Shown here: in pieces, positions 20,578 through 30,471 of the stretch
How the letters are laid out: each line of letters opens with the position of its first letter
Position numbering within the stretch: the first letter of the stretch is position 1
Source: Zygnema cylindricum
Lineage: Eukaryota; Streptophyta; Zygnematophyceae; Zygnematales; Zygnemataceae
Reading direction: 5' to 3'
Length of the DNA stretch: 64,000 bases
NCBI GenBank assembly: GCA_037447655.1
Contig: JBBHKE010002080.1
Coordinates: 1 to 64,000 of the forward strand
Program-made: the position numbers and the translations under genes
Notes under the pieces: model-generated
What the model saw: only the letters and a program-made list of their open reading frames with translations
Told to the model about the DNA's origin: nothing
The model's database searches: none

Positions 20578-20832
20578 CCGGGTCCAACGCGGGGGGTCGG
20601 TTAACAGTCGGTCACGGTTACGGTTGACCGTTTGCGACCTCTGTCGGAGGGTAATGCGGCGTCAAAACGAATCGCGAAATTATCTTCGAAAGCGAATCGA
20701 GCCACGCAAACCGAAACACTATTAGACCCGCCGACTACCGATTCTCAACAGTGAACGTAACATGTGTTAGAGTTAGGGACTAAGTCACGAAGAAAAGTCA
20801 TTTGTAAGAGTCAGATTGTGGGAGAAAAAGAT

Positions 20833-20858
20833 CGGCCTAATATATGTGTATTAGGCCG
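20833..20858. repeat. 10-bp perfect hairpin
   Basis: CGGCCTAATA (20833-20842) and TATTAGGCCG (20849-20858) pair around the loop TATGTG. The hairpin stands alone in DNA without a recognisable gene. Confidence 0.7.
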
Positions 20859-20989
20859 GATTGTGTATTATGTCAATGATGATGTGATCATCTTATATGC
20901 TGCAGTGAATGATTATTCTGGTGGTTTTGTGAATCAATTATTTTAAACAAAGCCAGAAACCAAACATTATTACGAACTTGGTTTGGCCA

Positions 20990-22300
20990 AGTTAGTGAAA
21001 GAATTAGAGAGAGAAAAAAAACAGAGGGAGAGATAAAGTGGGGAGGTGAGAGAGAAAGAGAGGAGCATGAGGGAGAGAGAAAGAGAGAGAAGGAATCGGG
21101 AGGAAAAGAGAGAGGACGGAGAGAGACTGAAAATAGGAGGGGCGAAAAGAAAGTGAGGGAGAAATAGATGGAGAAAAAAGAGGGCTAAAGAGGACAAAGG
21201 AAAAGTGCAAGAGAGGCATAAATAGGGAGAGGGAGAAAAGAAAAGAGAGGGATTGAAACAGATAAGGAGAAAAAGAGAGAGAGACAAGGAGAGGTGAAGG
21301 AGGGAAAGGGAGAGCAAAGGGAGAGAGGGAGATTCAACAAAAACAGAGAGATTGGAAGAGAGGGGTAGTGAAAAAATGGGGGAGAGAGAGAGATAGAAAG
21401 AAGGAAAGGAGAGATGTAGAGCAGGAGAGGCCGACAGGGGAAGAGTGGGAAAGGATGAAACCTAGAGATGGGGAGAGGAGGTCGGTTGGAGAGGAGGTCG
21501 TTTGGAGAGGGGGCGAGGGGGACTGGGGGATAGAGCAAGAGTGGGTGAGGGGTAGAGAGGGAGAGTGGGAGAGGGGATAAGAGCGGTTGAGGGAGAGAAG
21601 TTAGGTCGAGGGGTTTGTGGTTATAGGGAAACGGAGAAAGGGATGGAGAGGGTGAGTGGGTGGGAAAGAGTTGGGGAGAAGGAGGGGGATAGGGAGAAGG
21701 GGGGGGGGGGGGTCTTGATGTTAAAAAGGTGAGGGATGGGGAGAGGGAGAGGAAGAGGCAGAAGGAGGGGGAGAATGTGAGAGAGAGGGAGAAGGTGGGG
21801 AAATGGAGGTGGCTATTGGTTCAGGGGGGGAATGGTGATAGGTGGTATTGATCAGAGGAAGAGGGGGGGGGNNNNNNNNNNCTTCCGAGATTCCTTCCGA
21901 AAAAGGTATCGGAGCCGCCGGCACTCAAAGCTCTATGAGGGCTGTAAAAATAACCGAGAGGGAGCGGAAGGAGCGAGAGGGTTTGGAGCGGGAGCGGGAC
22001 GGGGGGGGTGAGTGACGGAGAAGGGTTTGGTGTGGATGAGTGGGAGGGAAAGAGATAGGGAGATGAAGAGGGATAGGGACAAGGGGATGGGTGGGGTCTT
22101 GATGTTAAGAAGGTGAGGGAGGGGGTGAGGGAGAGGAAGAGGTAGAGGGAGGGGGAGAATGTGAGAGGGAGTGGGAGAGAGAGAGGGAGCTTGTAGTTAA
22201 AGAGATTGGAGTAGGTAGAGGGGAAGTGAGGGTAGGAGGGTAGGAGAGGGAGTGAGTGGGGGGGGCAGGGCGAGGGCGAGGTTTGGGAGAGCGAGGGGGG
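20990..22300. repeat. Polypurine (GA-rich) tract with assembly gap
   Basis: The + strand is nearly all A and G for about 1.3 kb. A 10-N gap lies at 21872-21881 next to a run of G. A stretch starting tcttgatgttaaaaaggtga (21713) recurs at about 22096 with the same following purine pattern, so a copy of about 380 bp flanks the gap. The long minus-strand proline/serine/leucine ORFs here are translation of this repeat. Confidence 0.9.
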
Positions 22301-22394
22301 CGAGGGCGAGCCAATAAAAATGTCGGGAGTATCTCGAAACTCACGGCCGCCGATGCAATGGAAAATGCCTTCCTTGGAGCCTTCCCGGTTCTTG

Positions 22395-22800
22395 CTCAGC
22401 CAATCACAAACGTCGGAAGAATCGTAAAACTGACGACAGCGGCGGAAAAAATAATTGCAGTGACTGCCCGGCAAAAAAAATGACAAATGCGAAACTAACT
22501 ACCCAACGGAAAGACAAATACGACTGTCCTTTATTCAGACAGCCAATCAGAATTGACGGAATAATCGCGGCGGCGACAGCGGCAAACTTTAATAAAACTG
22601 TTTTTTTTTTTATCAAATCATTTTTTTTTTTTTGGCTGCCGCAGTCTTCGCGAGCTGTGCGATTTTCTAGACGTATGTGATTGGTTGCGTATTGCAACCA
22701 ATCTTTATTTTAGCCGGGCAATCCTTTCTGTTTTTTTCTTTTTTTTGCCGTGCCGCCGCCATTGCAAGCTTCGCAATTCGTCCGACGTTTGTCCGTTCAG
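22395..22800. repeat. Imperfect foldback element with CCAAT words
   Basis: CAATCACAAACGTCGGAAGAA (from 22401) and later GCGGCGG and TGCCCGGC face CGGGCAATCC, GCCGCCGCC and CGTCCGACGTTTG (ending 22791). This gives two imperfect arms of about 80 bases around a T-rich centre. CAGCCAATCA occurs at 22397, 22541 and 22798, and ATTGGTTGC/GCAACCAATC near 22680-22703. No clear TSD is seen. Confidence 0.55.
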
Positions 22801-22935
22801 CCAATCACAAACGTGGAAAAGTCACGGACATGGAAAATATCTATGGGACAGACAGACAAACAGACAATGAGACAAACAACGCCCGTAGGAATATAGATGT
22901 ATAGGGAGTATTTTTGCAGGGAGTTTGCTAAGGTA

Positions 22936-23152
22936 CACCGTGAATCGCTTATAGTGTTACTGTTTTAAAAGCCGCTTAAAACATCTTTTCTCCGTACACA
23001 CGTGTCGGATTTATGATTGGAGACCACCAATCGGAAGGTGAGAAACATTGTCGCTCAATCGGAGCCGTCGGATTTTCAATCCGACAAGTGTGCACAGAGA
23101 AAAAATGTTTTAAGCGGCCAAAAAAAACTAACACTAAAAGCGATTCACAGTG
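22936..23152. mobile_element. Foldback mariner-type MITE (217 bp)
   Basis: The ends are CACCGTGAATCGCTTATAG and CTAAAAGCGATTCACAGTG with TA on both sides. The inverted arms extend about 80 bases inward (GCCGCTTAAAACATCTTTTC against its complement near 23106-23119), so nearly the whole element is a hairpin. A related element starts at 59106. Confidence 0.85.
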
Positions 23153-23154
23153 TA

Positions 23155-23820
23155 CACCGTGATTCTTTTTGCTTTAATAACACTATATCGGTGCACCTAG
23201 GTTCTTGCCCTTACAACCTAAATAAGTAAATATGATAACAATATTTAGTTATTTCTTAACGCCGATTCTTCAAACGGTTCAGAAGCAGTCACGTCACTCG
23301 AAACTGACTTAGAAATAACAACACCGAAAAAAACTCAATTCTAATAATGTCCCATTAATATTTTATTCACTCTAATAGCGACTCTGGGTTTTACCGTATC
23401 GCTTCCGGTACAGCACAATTTGGCGCTGTTCAAAATGAGCTCTACAGTAGTTGCACGTGCAAATTCATGGCTCCGGGAAATTTAAATGAATTAAATCACT
23501 AAATGAATGGACTTACAGCTTTACCAAGTAATCCAATCCACAAAAAAACAGAATCCGATCCCGTCCGTACCTTCATCAAGTCGTGCCGTACAAAAAAAAT
23601 TCGACAACGCTCAACGCCTCAGAGAACCTCTCATGGTGTCATCCTCAAGCGAGCGGAAACCGAAAAATATGATCTTTCCCGGAATCCTTAATGTGACTCA
23701 CCGGAGAGCGCTGCCGCCCTCGGATTCCCATGTCGCCATACGACCGATCGAATCCACCCGACGGCGGGATTTCCGTCGGAACTTAGAGCTTTTATCTTAT
23801 ATTGTCTCACGAAGAATGTA
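23155..23820. other. Intervening DNA, no gene seen
   Basis: A second CACCGTG start directly follows at 23155 (caccgtgattctttttgctt), but no partner end is found. ORFs at 23503-23839 show no domain. Confidence 0.5.
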
Positions 23821-23999
23821 CACCGCGAATCGTTATTAGCGTAAAAAAAAATTAGTGTTATTGATTCTAGTTTAGTGCGAGAGACGTGGCAGATTATGGT
23901 CCACGTCCTTAAATAGCGTTATTAATTCTATTTCTGGAAAAAAATCAAAATTTTAAGAACCCAAATTAGTGACTTTGACATTAATAACGATTCGCGGTG
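23821..23999. mobile_element. Mariner-type MITE (179 bp)
   Basis: The ends are CACCGCGAATCGTTATTAGC and AATAACGATTCGCGGTG, flanked by TA. The interior segment gtggcagattatggtccacgt recurs inverted near 32680 in another copy. Confidence 0.88.
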
Positions 24000-24001
24000 T
24001 A

Positions 24002-24999
24002 GTTTGTATGTCCTCCGTCGTATGTTATTATCTTGTCAGTCCCAGCAGCTTAACATCGAGGTTTTGTGCGCCGATAAAAATCTGTCGGAAGGAATTACGG
24101 ATCTACAAGATGAAAAGGAACCAAAAAAAAGGGTATTGCTATAATTACCACAAACAGAATCAATCGAACAGGTTATGACGTACAGATAATGACAAGCAGT
24201 TAAAAAATTATTTGACTTGGACGAAACGAAATGAGCGTAAAGAAGATACGCAACTGGGGTTTTTGTGGAGCATTAGGACAAGAAAACGACAAAAAAAATA
24301 TTGAAAAAATCTCGTTCGATTCTATACTCTACAAATCTTTTGGCCTCGGTGTCTTCTAAAGTTAAATAAATTGACATTCCACGTGAACTTGTGATCTAAC
24401 AGTAAATGTTGACCATACTAATTACCACGATTAATGATTTTGTTCATCACTATTCTTGTGAAGTCAATCTTACCGGAACAGCTGTTGACCAACCTATATC
24501 ATTTGGGCCGAAAAACAAACAATTTTAGGTCCATCTGCTGAATGAAACATATCTTGCAAGTTTTTTCCTTCAAGAAAAAGATAATTTATTCGATAAAATA
24601 CAGTATGGATTTGAGTATCTAAACGACATAAGATATGCATTTCCATTAACAAACTTTGATAACTTGAAAGTACTGCCTTCTTTTCTAACTGTGTTTACTG
24701 CATTTTAGTCATGTTCAAGAGCTCATGCCTCTAAATTCGATCTTCCGGTGGATCACAACCCCTAACTAAGAATGGGTTACCCATAACTAAAAATGGGTTT
24801 TAGGTTTGGTTCAAAAGAGAATTTATGCAGATCCCATTCAGACGTGGAAAAAGACAAAGCATTTTTTAAATTTTAGCTGCAAATTTTTTGCATTTCAAGA
24901 ATCGTCATTCTAAAAAAATAAAATTTGAAATTGGCATGCAAGAACTAATTTACAGTTATGAAATTAGGATATATTACAAGAAATTCATGTTTAATAGTC
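24002..24999. other. No gene recognised
   Basis: This is AT-rich DNA before the copia remnant. It may contain its more decayed upstream part, but no motif is readable on either strand. Confidence 0.4.
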
Positions 25000-25830
25000 A
25001 ACAGCTTACGGTTGCAAGTGGCCGCGTCAACTTGGACGGAAAAGTTGGCAAAGTTGGGCTTGATTTTCCCACATGGGATTCTTACAACAACGAATACTTA
25101 ACTGAAACCAGCTCAAAATATGCTTCACATGCCAAAAGGTTCATTTAACCTTCTGAGCATTCTGCATATTCAGCGCGTCAGCGGAAGTGTGTTCGCAAGA
25201 GGAGATTTGACGATTCAGATTTGGAGTGCAAGTGGAAACGTGATCGGGGAAAGAGTCGTGATTGACTCCATGCATAGTTGGCTTGTAAAGAGGCGGCTTA
25301 AAGCTAAAGCCCCATCCGTGGGCATATTGAGTCAAATTTGGAGATGAAGGGAGAAGATACCTCGGGACACGATCGGGCCAGCTTGCAGCAAATGATAAAA
25401 ATTCTTGTATTTCGGGAATGGACCTTGCATCAGGGGAGAAAATTAATTGTTGTGGAGCATGTTGTCAAGGGCGCTAGATAAGGGCACTAAGTATCGAGCT
25501 CATCACCCTTTGGAGCTGCTACATGTAGATCTTTGAGTGTCACATCAAGCTCGAGAGTTTAGGGGGAAACCATAACATTTTTGAAATCGTAGACGATTAC
25601 TCTTAGCTGCTTTGATTGGAGAAGAAGTCGGATGAATTTAAGTCTATCACCGAATGGCATGAAATGGGAGAGAGGCAATGTGAGAGGAAACTTAAATTTT
25701 TTCGGTCCGATAGCGGCGGAGAATTTGGTGTTTTAGGGGCATTGCAAGCAATCTGGAATAAGGCAGCCAACTCGGCTGAGTCCAACGTAGTAGACGAAAG
25801 GAAAAACCGACATCAACAAAAAATAGTGCG
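25000..25830 (+). pseudogene. Ty1/copia pol remnant (protease end to integrase)
   Basis: A frame at 25120 reads MLHMPKGSFNLLSI, as in the segment after the copia protease (V-LHVP-NLLSV type). Around 25500-25750, HHPLELLHVDL, IVDDYS, KKSDEF, KFFRSDSGGEFG and so on follow in broken frames, matching the integrase core in order, with the two Asp positions of the DDE triad in HVDL and RSDSGGEF. Frameshifts and stops separate the pieces. No RT or LTR clearly belongs to it. The TRIM at 26166 lies 330 bp downstream but has its own ends. Confidence 0.75.
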
Positions 25831-26165
25831 GGGCTATGATTCATAGCACCGTCATAACATTTTCTTGTGGGACCACGCGATCCTTATGACAGAACCCATT
25901 TGCAACCGAAGCCTTTGGTCCCCGACGACAACAATCCCTCAAGAGCTTTGGAGGTGACGAGTGGCGACAGTCCATTTGCAGCTTTGGGGTTGTCGCGCTA
26001 ACCTCTATGTTGAGCAAATATAGAGGAAGGGAAAATTCATTGTAACGAGCTGGCCCGATATTTTTCTAGGTTGTAGTACAAAAGAGAATTTTATCGGGTG
26101 TACGATCCCGTGAGGCATACCGTGGAGGAACCCAAGAATGTAAATTTCCGCGACGATTTGATTTG

Positions 26166-26342
26166 AATACCATACTCGAAGTCGCCCGAAGTAAATGGGT
26201 ACGGACCCGCCAAGCTCTACATTGAGCTGGTGGCAGTTAGTGCATTGACAGCTTAAGTCAAAGGTCCTAGGTTCGAGCCCTAGTCGGCTCAATTTTCCCT
26301 GAGTGGAACATGCCGAATCCTAGATTTCACGAAAATCTAACA
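26166..26342 (+). mobile_element. TRIM 5' LTR, truncated
   Basis: The shared sequence starts at AATACCATACTCGAAGTC and ends TCTAACA. The first ~47 bases, present in the 3' copy, are missing or replaced. Confidence 0.75.
26224..26290 (+). other. tRNA-like sequence in TRIM 5' LTR
   Basis: The acceptor stem GAGCTGG pairs with TCGGCTC over 7 bp, two of them G-U. The anticodon stem TTGAC/GTCAA is perfect with a 7-base loop AGCTTAA (CUU in the anticodon place). The variable loop has 5 bases. The T stem CTAGG/CCTAG has loop TTCGAGC, giving a perfect B box GGTTCGAGCCC. The D arm is shortened (GCA/TGC, loop of 5). Position 33 is G instead of U, so it is probably not a working tRNA. Confidence 0.8.
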
Positions 26343-26357
26343 TGGTATCGGAGCCAA
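26343..26357 (+). promoter_or_regulatory. TRIM primer-binding site
   Basis: TGGTATCGGAGCCAA begins right after the 5' LTR. It matches the initiator tRNA-Met 3'-end site (TGGTATCAGAGC) with one change in the first twelve bases. Confidence 0.85.
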
Positions 26358-26387
26358 CGGGATAGCGGATGGATTGACTGGCTTCCC

Positions 26388-26399
26388 CGTGAGGGGGAG
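26388..26399 (+). promoter_or_regulatory. TRIM polypurine tract
   Basis: A purine run (gtgagggggag, one T) lies immediately before the TG of the 3' LTR, the usual place for plus-strand priming. Confidence 0.7.
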
Positions 26400-26676
26400 T
26401 GTTGGATTGGCACGTGGATGCCGGTTCAATACGGGGTGGAATATGGTAATACCATACTCAAATCGCTTAGGGTAAATAGGTACGGACCCATCAAGCTTTA
26501 TATCGAGCTGGCGGCACAGTGGTTAGTGCGTTGACACCTTAAGTCAAAAATCCCAAGTTCGGGCCCTGGCCAACTCAAATTTTCCCAGAGTGGAACGTGT
26601 AAAATCCCGGATTTCACGGAAACCTATTTTCCCAGAGTGGAACGTGTAAAATCCCAGATTTCACGGAAACCTAACA
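26400..26676 (+). mobile_element. TRIM 3' LTR
   Basis: The 277-bp LTR has TG/CA termini. A segment with TTTTCCCAGAGTGGAACGTG occurs twice in tandem near its end (26578 and 26627), while the 5' LTR has it once. Confidence 0.8.
26505..26576 (+). other. tRNA-like sequence in TRIM 3' LTR
   Basis: This is a near-complete 72-nt cloverleaf. The acceptor GAGCTGG pairs with CCAACTC at 6 of 7 positions. The D stem GCAC/GTGC is perfect with the classic loop AGTGGTTA. The anticodon stem TTGAC/GTCAA is perfect with loop ACCTTAA (CUU). The variable loop has 5 bases. The T stem CCAAG/CCTGG has one mismatch and loop TTCGGGC. The A box (GGCACAGTGG) is good. Position 33 is C instead of U, and no CCA is encoded. 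An RNA polymerase III promoter may survive. Confidence 0.82.
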
Positions 26677-26748
26677 GGGACGTGATATTTTGGAGCATTC
26701 CAAGAGTGAGCCTGTGAACCATTTTAAATAGTGGGCCGGAAAATGCTA

Positions 26749-27287
26749 CACCGCGCATCGTTATTAGTGTCAAAGTTTAAATAGTATGTAAGTAAATATA
26801 CCGTCATTGACGCTAATTAAGAATTTGAAATTAAAAAAAAAAAGGTTTATTCTAATTTCAGTGTTAACGCTAATTTGGAACAGCAAAAATGGAAAAATTT
26901 TCTGTACGATTATATACATTATTATATGTATTCGTACAAAATATACAAAATCGTACACCGTAGTGAAATTTAAATATCCGTACATGTCAGACTTATTTAC
27001 ATGTCAGACCAATCCCGTTTTTTTAGCGCACGTTCCTATGCGAACGCGTCCGATTTAATTCATTTTTTGTAAAATTTTCAACTAAAAAGGTACATTTATG
27101 TACGGCCTGACATCGACCGTACACCACACTATTTACATATTAATGTACTTTCGTTCTGTACGCTAATTTGTACGGAACCTCAATTAACGTCAAGGAAAAA
27201 TTAAAATCATGTATACTATTTTTGGAAAAAAATCAAAATTTTAAAAACCCAAATTAGTGACCGTGACACTAATAACGATGCGCGGTG
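26749..27287. mobile_element. Mariner-type MITE (539 bp)
   Basis: The ends are CACCGCGCATCGTTATTAGT and ACTAATAACGATGCGCGGTG with TA on both sides. The interior contains tgtacggcctgacatcgacc, shared with the long subfamily at 15557, 30880 and 56463. Confidence 0.88.
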
Positions 27288-27289
27288 TA

Positions 27290-28751
27290 CTTGTTCCCAA
27301 CATTAAGATTTTTAGCTCGAATTGTTTTAGCTACTTGCGACTTCGGTTCCTTCGGATGGGGTATTTTGAGCTGTCGGTCAAATTGCCACTGCGAAAAAAA
27401 AATCGGCTATGCGGAATCCGTGGAAAAGCTAATTTTCTTAAAAGGTTTTTGGAAAGCAATAGAGTCCCGTTTCAATGTTCGTGATGAAAAAGGGAACGCG
27501 ATTCAAATAGAAATAAGCAATGATGATAATGTGGGAAACAAGGTAACTGGCAAAGGAAAACGTCTAAGGGAATCGAAAAAAGAAATTGGAGATTGGTGGA
27601 AATGTCTTCTAAAAAAATAATGAAATAGTAAATTTCCCTTTTTGTTTGGTACATTTTTAGAATGTACAATTGAAATATTTGAGATTTTGAGAGGGTACAA
27701 ACTATAAGTTAGACATTTTGGAATTTTTAAAAATTGAATTTGATAATTCGCAAAAACAATTTTCAGAATTTGAAATTCGTGTTTTTGCAAAATTTGAAAC
27801 ATTGAGAATCTGGGAACTGGAATTTTATTGAGAAATGCTTAGTTAGAAATTTAAGAATTTGTAGAGTTTGAAATTGGTGATTTTGCAAAATTTGAAACAT
27901 TGAGAATCTAGGAATTGGATTTTATGAATTATTACAATTAATATTTTGGGTGATTGAGATTTCGAAAATTTGGCAATTTAGCAGATTGTACATGTATGAT
28001 AATGTATGTTGGTGAATTGAGGCATCGGAAACTTTTAGAGTTTGAGAATTTGGGATTTTCTAGTCCACCGTAAAAAACAGTTGGTGTAACTTAAGAGTCA
28101 TTCAACGATCCATTAAAGATCCACACATTAAAGAAGTTTACGGCCAAAGTTGACGTAGTGGGGGAAGTGGGTTGGCTAGGCGCTTGGTGGAAAGTGGTAA
28201 TGCCTCTAAGTTGCAAATTGGATGAAGAAATATACTCAAAATAACGTCATGTGCCGAATCAATGTATATGGAATCCGCGACTATAGTACATAATCGTCCA
28301 AATTTCAACTTATGTGTTTATTTTGCTCGACATTATTGTCGATTATTTTTAAATTGGACTGAAAAATGCATTTAAAAGTCAAAAATCAATATAGACAAAC
28401 TATGGAAGTGATGTGAGGGCGTAAATAACAAAAAAAACTAACAGTCAAAAGGACATTTTGTAAGGGTATGGGGGCGTGGAACTTAAGTAAAACCCAAAAA
28501 AAAGTTCAAGAAAATATCGCGATTTCTTTCCGAAATCGGGGGGGGGGGAGGGGACGTGCCTATGGAATAAACCATACAGTTGTACGGTCCGTACAATTAT
28601 CATCTATGCACCAATGTTATTGCGACAAAAAACCGTTAATATCAGTTTTTTATCGTGATAACATGGGCGTCGATATATAGTGCCGATATATCGATCACCG
28701 GTAAGCCAAAACAAGGTACATATCGATCGGCACAACACTACAAATAAGTGT
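27290..28751. other. No gene recognised; a direct repeat pair
   Basis: A 65-base segment with gcaaaatttgaaacattgag occurs at about 27768-27832 and again at 27858-27922. A small frame (about 27390-27620, ending GDWWKCLLKK) has no known relative. At 28668-28740 there is a remnant with CGATATATCGATC and the end CACAACACTA, the trace of a hAT-2 element. Confidence 0.5.
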
Positions 28752-29721
28752 CAGAGGTCGCAAAAGTCAAAATTTCCAATACCCGAATCCTACATTTTTT
28801 TTTCAATATCTGAACACTCGAAATCTGCCCACGTTATGTCACGCTCCTAAATTGTCACCCGGTACCCGATACGGGTTTACGAAAAAAAGTTAACTGAAAC
28901 TCGATTTCTCGCGACTACATGTACCCTTTGTACCCAAATAAGTACAAAATTAATGGCACATCTCCCATGTACCTTCCATGATATCAAGAGTACAAAGTAC
29001 AATAATGGTGTATAATTTGTATAATGTTAATAACGCTAATTTCGTGCCCCCAAATTTTGGCCCTCGAAAATAGAATTAATAACTTTAATTGTTTCTTTAC
29101 CTTAATATAGGTACTCTCGGATTATCGTTAATAACTCTAATTTGGACAGTTTTTAAATAGTGTAGTGTATGAAATGCATGAATTTGTACTAAAATTGCTC
29201 GTTATTTCGTAGAATCGTACAGAAAGTGTGTCAGATAGAGGCGTCAACACGCAAAAGTGAGTGCATCGATACGAAAAAGCACACTCAAATTTGATTCCTA
29301 GTGATAAAGACGGCGGAAAATCACACGAACCTCTTCTCACATGTTCAAACGTCGTGTATGTGAACACGGGCCACGTCAACTACACTTCGTGGAAAAAGTA
29401 CCAAAATTAGAGTTATGAATGAATTAGAGTATTTTTTTTTGGCGAAAAGCCTTGAACTAAAATTAGATTTAAGAACACTAATTATTTTACACTAAAGATT
29501 CCTTAACCCTAATAGTGATTCACGGTGTAGTAGAACGTACTTAGGAAACCTTCTTTTTTTTTCATTTTTTGCTTACCTGCCCGTTCCCAAATTGTTTTTT
29601 TTTAATCACCAGGCCGAATCCGGCTGGCTCCCAAAATTTGGCACCAAAATCCGTTCCCGATCCGACGCGGGCGGGCGGGAACCGATCGGGTACGTATTCG
29701 TGTACCCGATTGCGATAGCTG
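28752..29721. mobile_element. hAT-1 MITE
   Basis: It begins CAGAGGTCGCAAAAGTC and ends GATTGCGATAGCTG, a worn right TIR. The flanking octamers ATAAGTGT (28744-28751) and ATTAGTGT (29722-29729) differ at one base. A mariner MITE is nested in its middle (right end at 29527). Confidence 0.82.
29010..29527. mobile_element. Mariner-type MITE, left end worn
   Basis: The right end ATAGTGATTCACGGTG is followed by TA. The left edge is set only by comparing with uninterrupted hAT-1 copies (19640 has acaataatgttgga where this copy reads acaataatggtgtataat), so it is approximate. Confidence 0.5.
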
Positions 29722-29729
29722 ATTAGTGT

Positions 29730-30471
29730 TAGGGTACGGCCCCATGTGCTTGTAACTTAGCGAACTTACTTTGGTTTTTAGCGCGGATTCTGCGAACCCG
29801 GATTTCAGGTGTCTCTATGCGTTTACTCGAAATTGTTACTTAACTCTATGACAATTGTATACGTCCCCAATGCCCGTGACGACTGACAACGTCTACAATC
29901 TGTCTTGCCGCACCGTATTTTTTGAAACTTTTTGATGCTTGTAAGACACATCGTAATTTTTGAAACGATTTGGTATGTGTCATTGCGTGACATGGTAGAC
30001 GTACAGCCTTGCAGCCGTGGCTGTACGACATTGCTTTGCGTAAACCTCTCTTGTCTAGCCGCCATGACTTCGCAGAATTTTCACCTTCGAAAAAATTTCA
30101 CCTTTAAAAAACCGAACAAGGTGCATGCGGACAAAAACGAACAGCCCTCAATCTTGCAACTTTTTGGCCCCCCGGGGTGCCGAAGACGTCCGCGACCGCT
30201 CGTTTAGGGTTTATTTTTTCTCTTTTTGTTTTTTTTTTATTAAAAAAACAACCCAAAACACAAAACCCTATTTCTCGTACGCGATCTCAAGAGGTGCCAA
30301 ATGTCGGCGCGAGGTGCCGCGAGGTGCTGAAGGTCCCACACTTGTATGGGGGCTTGTTCGATACCCATACTGTACTTGTACTTTATTCAGTGGTCAAAAA
30401 AAATTGAAAACTTATCACAAGTGAGAGTATGTTTCCTATTTGTGTTAACGGTTCTACTTTGTTTAAAACAC
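29730..30471. other. No gene recognised
   Basis: A start like the PIF MITE of 32881 (TTAGGGTACGGCCCCATGTG, 29735) is present, but no partner end is certain. ORFs on both strands have no domain. Confidence 0.4.

Larger units (their letters stand above)
16235..20643. mobile_element. hAT-1 long element (parent type) with nested insertions
   Basis: The left end CAGAGGTCGCAAGAGTC and right end CCGTTTGCGACCTCTG match the hAT-1 MITEs. About 200 bp inside the left end and about 250 bp before the nested hAT-2 match the MITE interiors. Between them lies unique DNA with a hAT transposase remnant. Nested are a mariner MITE (16465-17707), a PIF MITE inside that (16498-17235), and hAT-2 (19786-20577). The flanking octamers TTGCAAGG and TCGGAGGG match at only 5 of 8 bases, so the TSD is worn or the ends come from two copies. 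Confidence 0.7.
26166..26676 (+). mobile_element. TRIM (miniature LTR retroelement) carrying a tRNA-like module
   Basis: Two direct repeats surround 57 bases of interior. The first repeat (26166-26342) is truncated at its 5' side and ends TCTAACA. The interior (26343-26399) starts with a primer site TGGTATCGGAGCCAA and ends in a purine tract (gtgagggggag). The second repeat (26400-26676) begins TGTTGGATTGGC and ends CCTAACA. This is the layout of a terminal-repeat retrotransposon in miniature, with no coding capacity. Each repeat contains a tRNA-like cloverleaf. The 3' repeat also holds a tandem duplication of about 50 bp (26576-26674). Confidence 0.82.

Noticed and set aside
21821-22486. 221-aa minus-strand ORF
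   Set aside because: It is low-complexity CT translation that runs through the N gap.
26224-26576. Calling the TRIM cloverleaves functional tRNA-Lys genes
   Set aside because: Position 33 is not U, stems have mismatches in one copy, and they are embedded in LTRs. Kept as tRNA-like only.
27285-27620. 111-aa ORF with GFWKAIESRFNV and GDWWKCLLKK
   Set aside because: It starts inside a MITE end, has no known relative, no splice context and no second exon. Not supportable as a gene.
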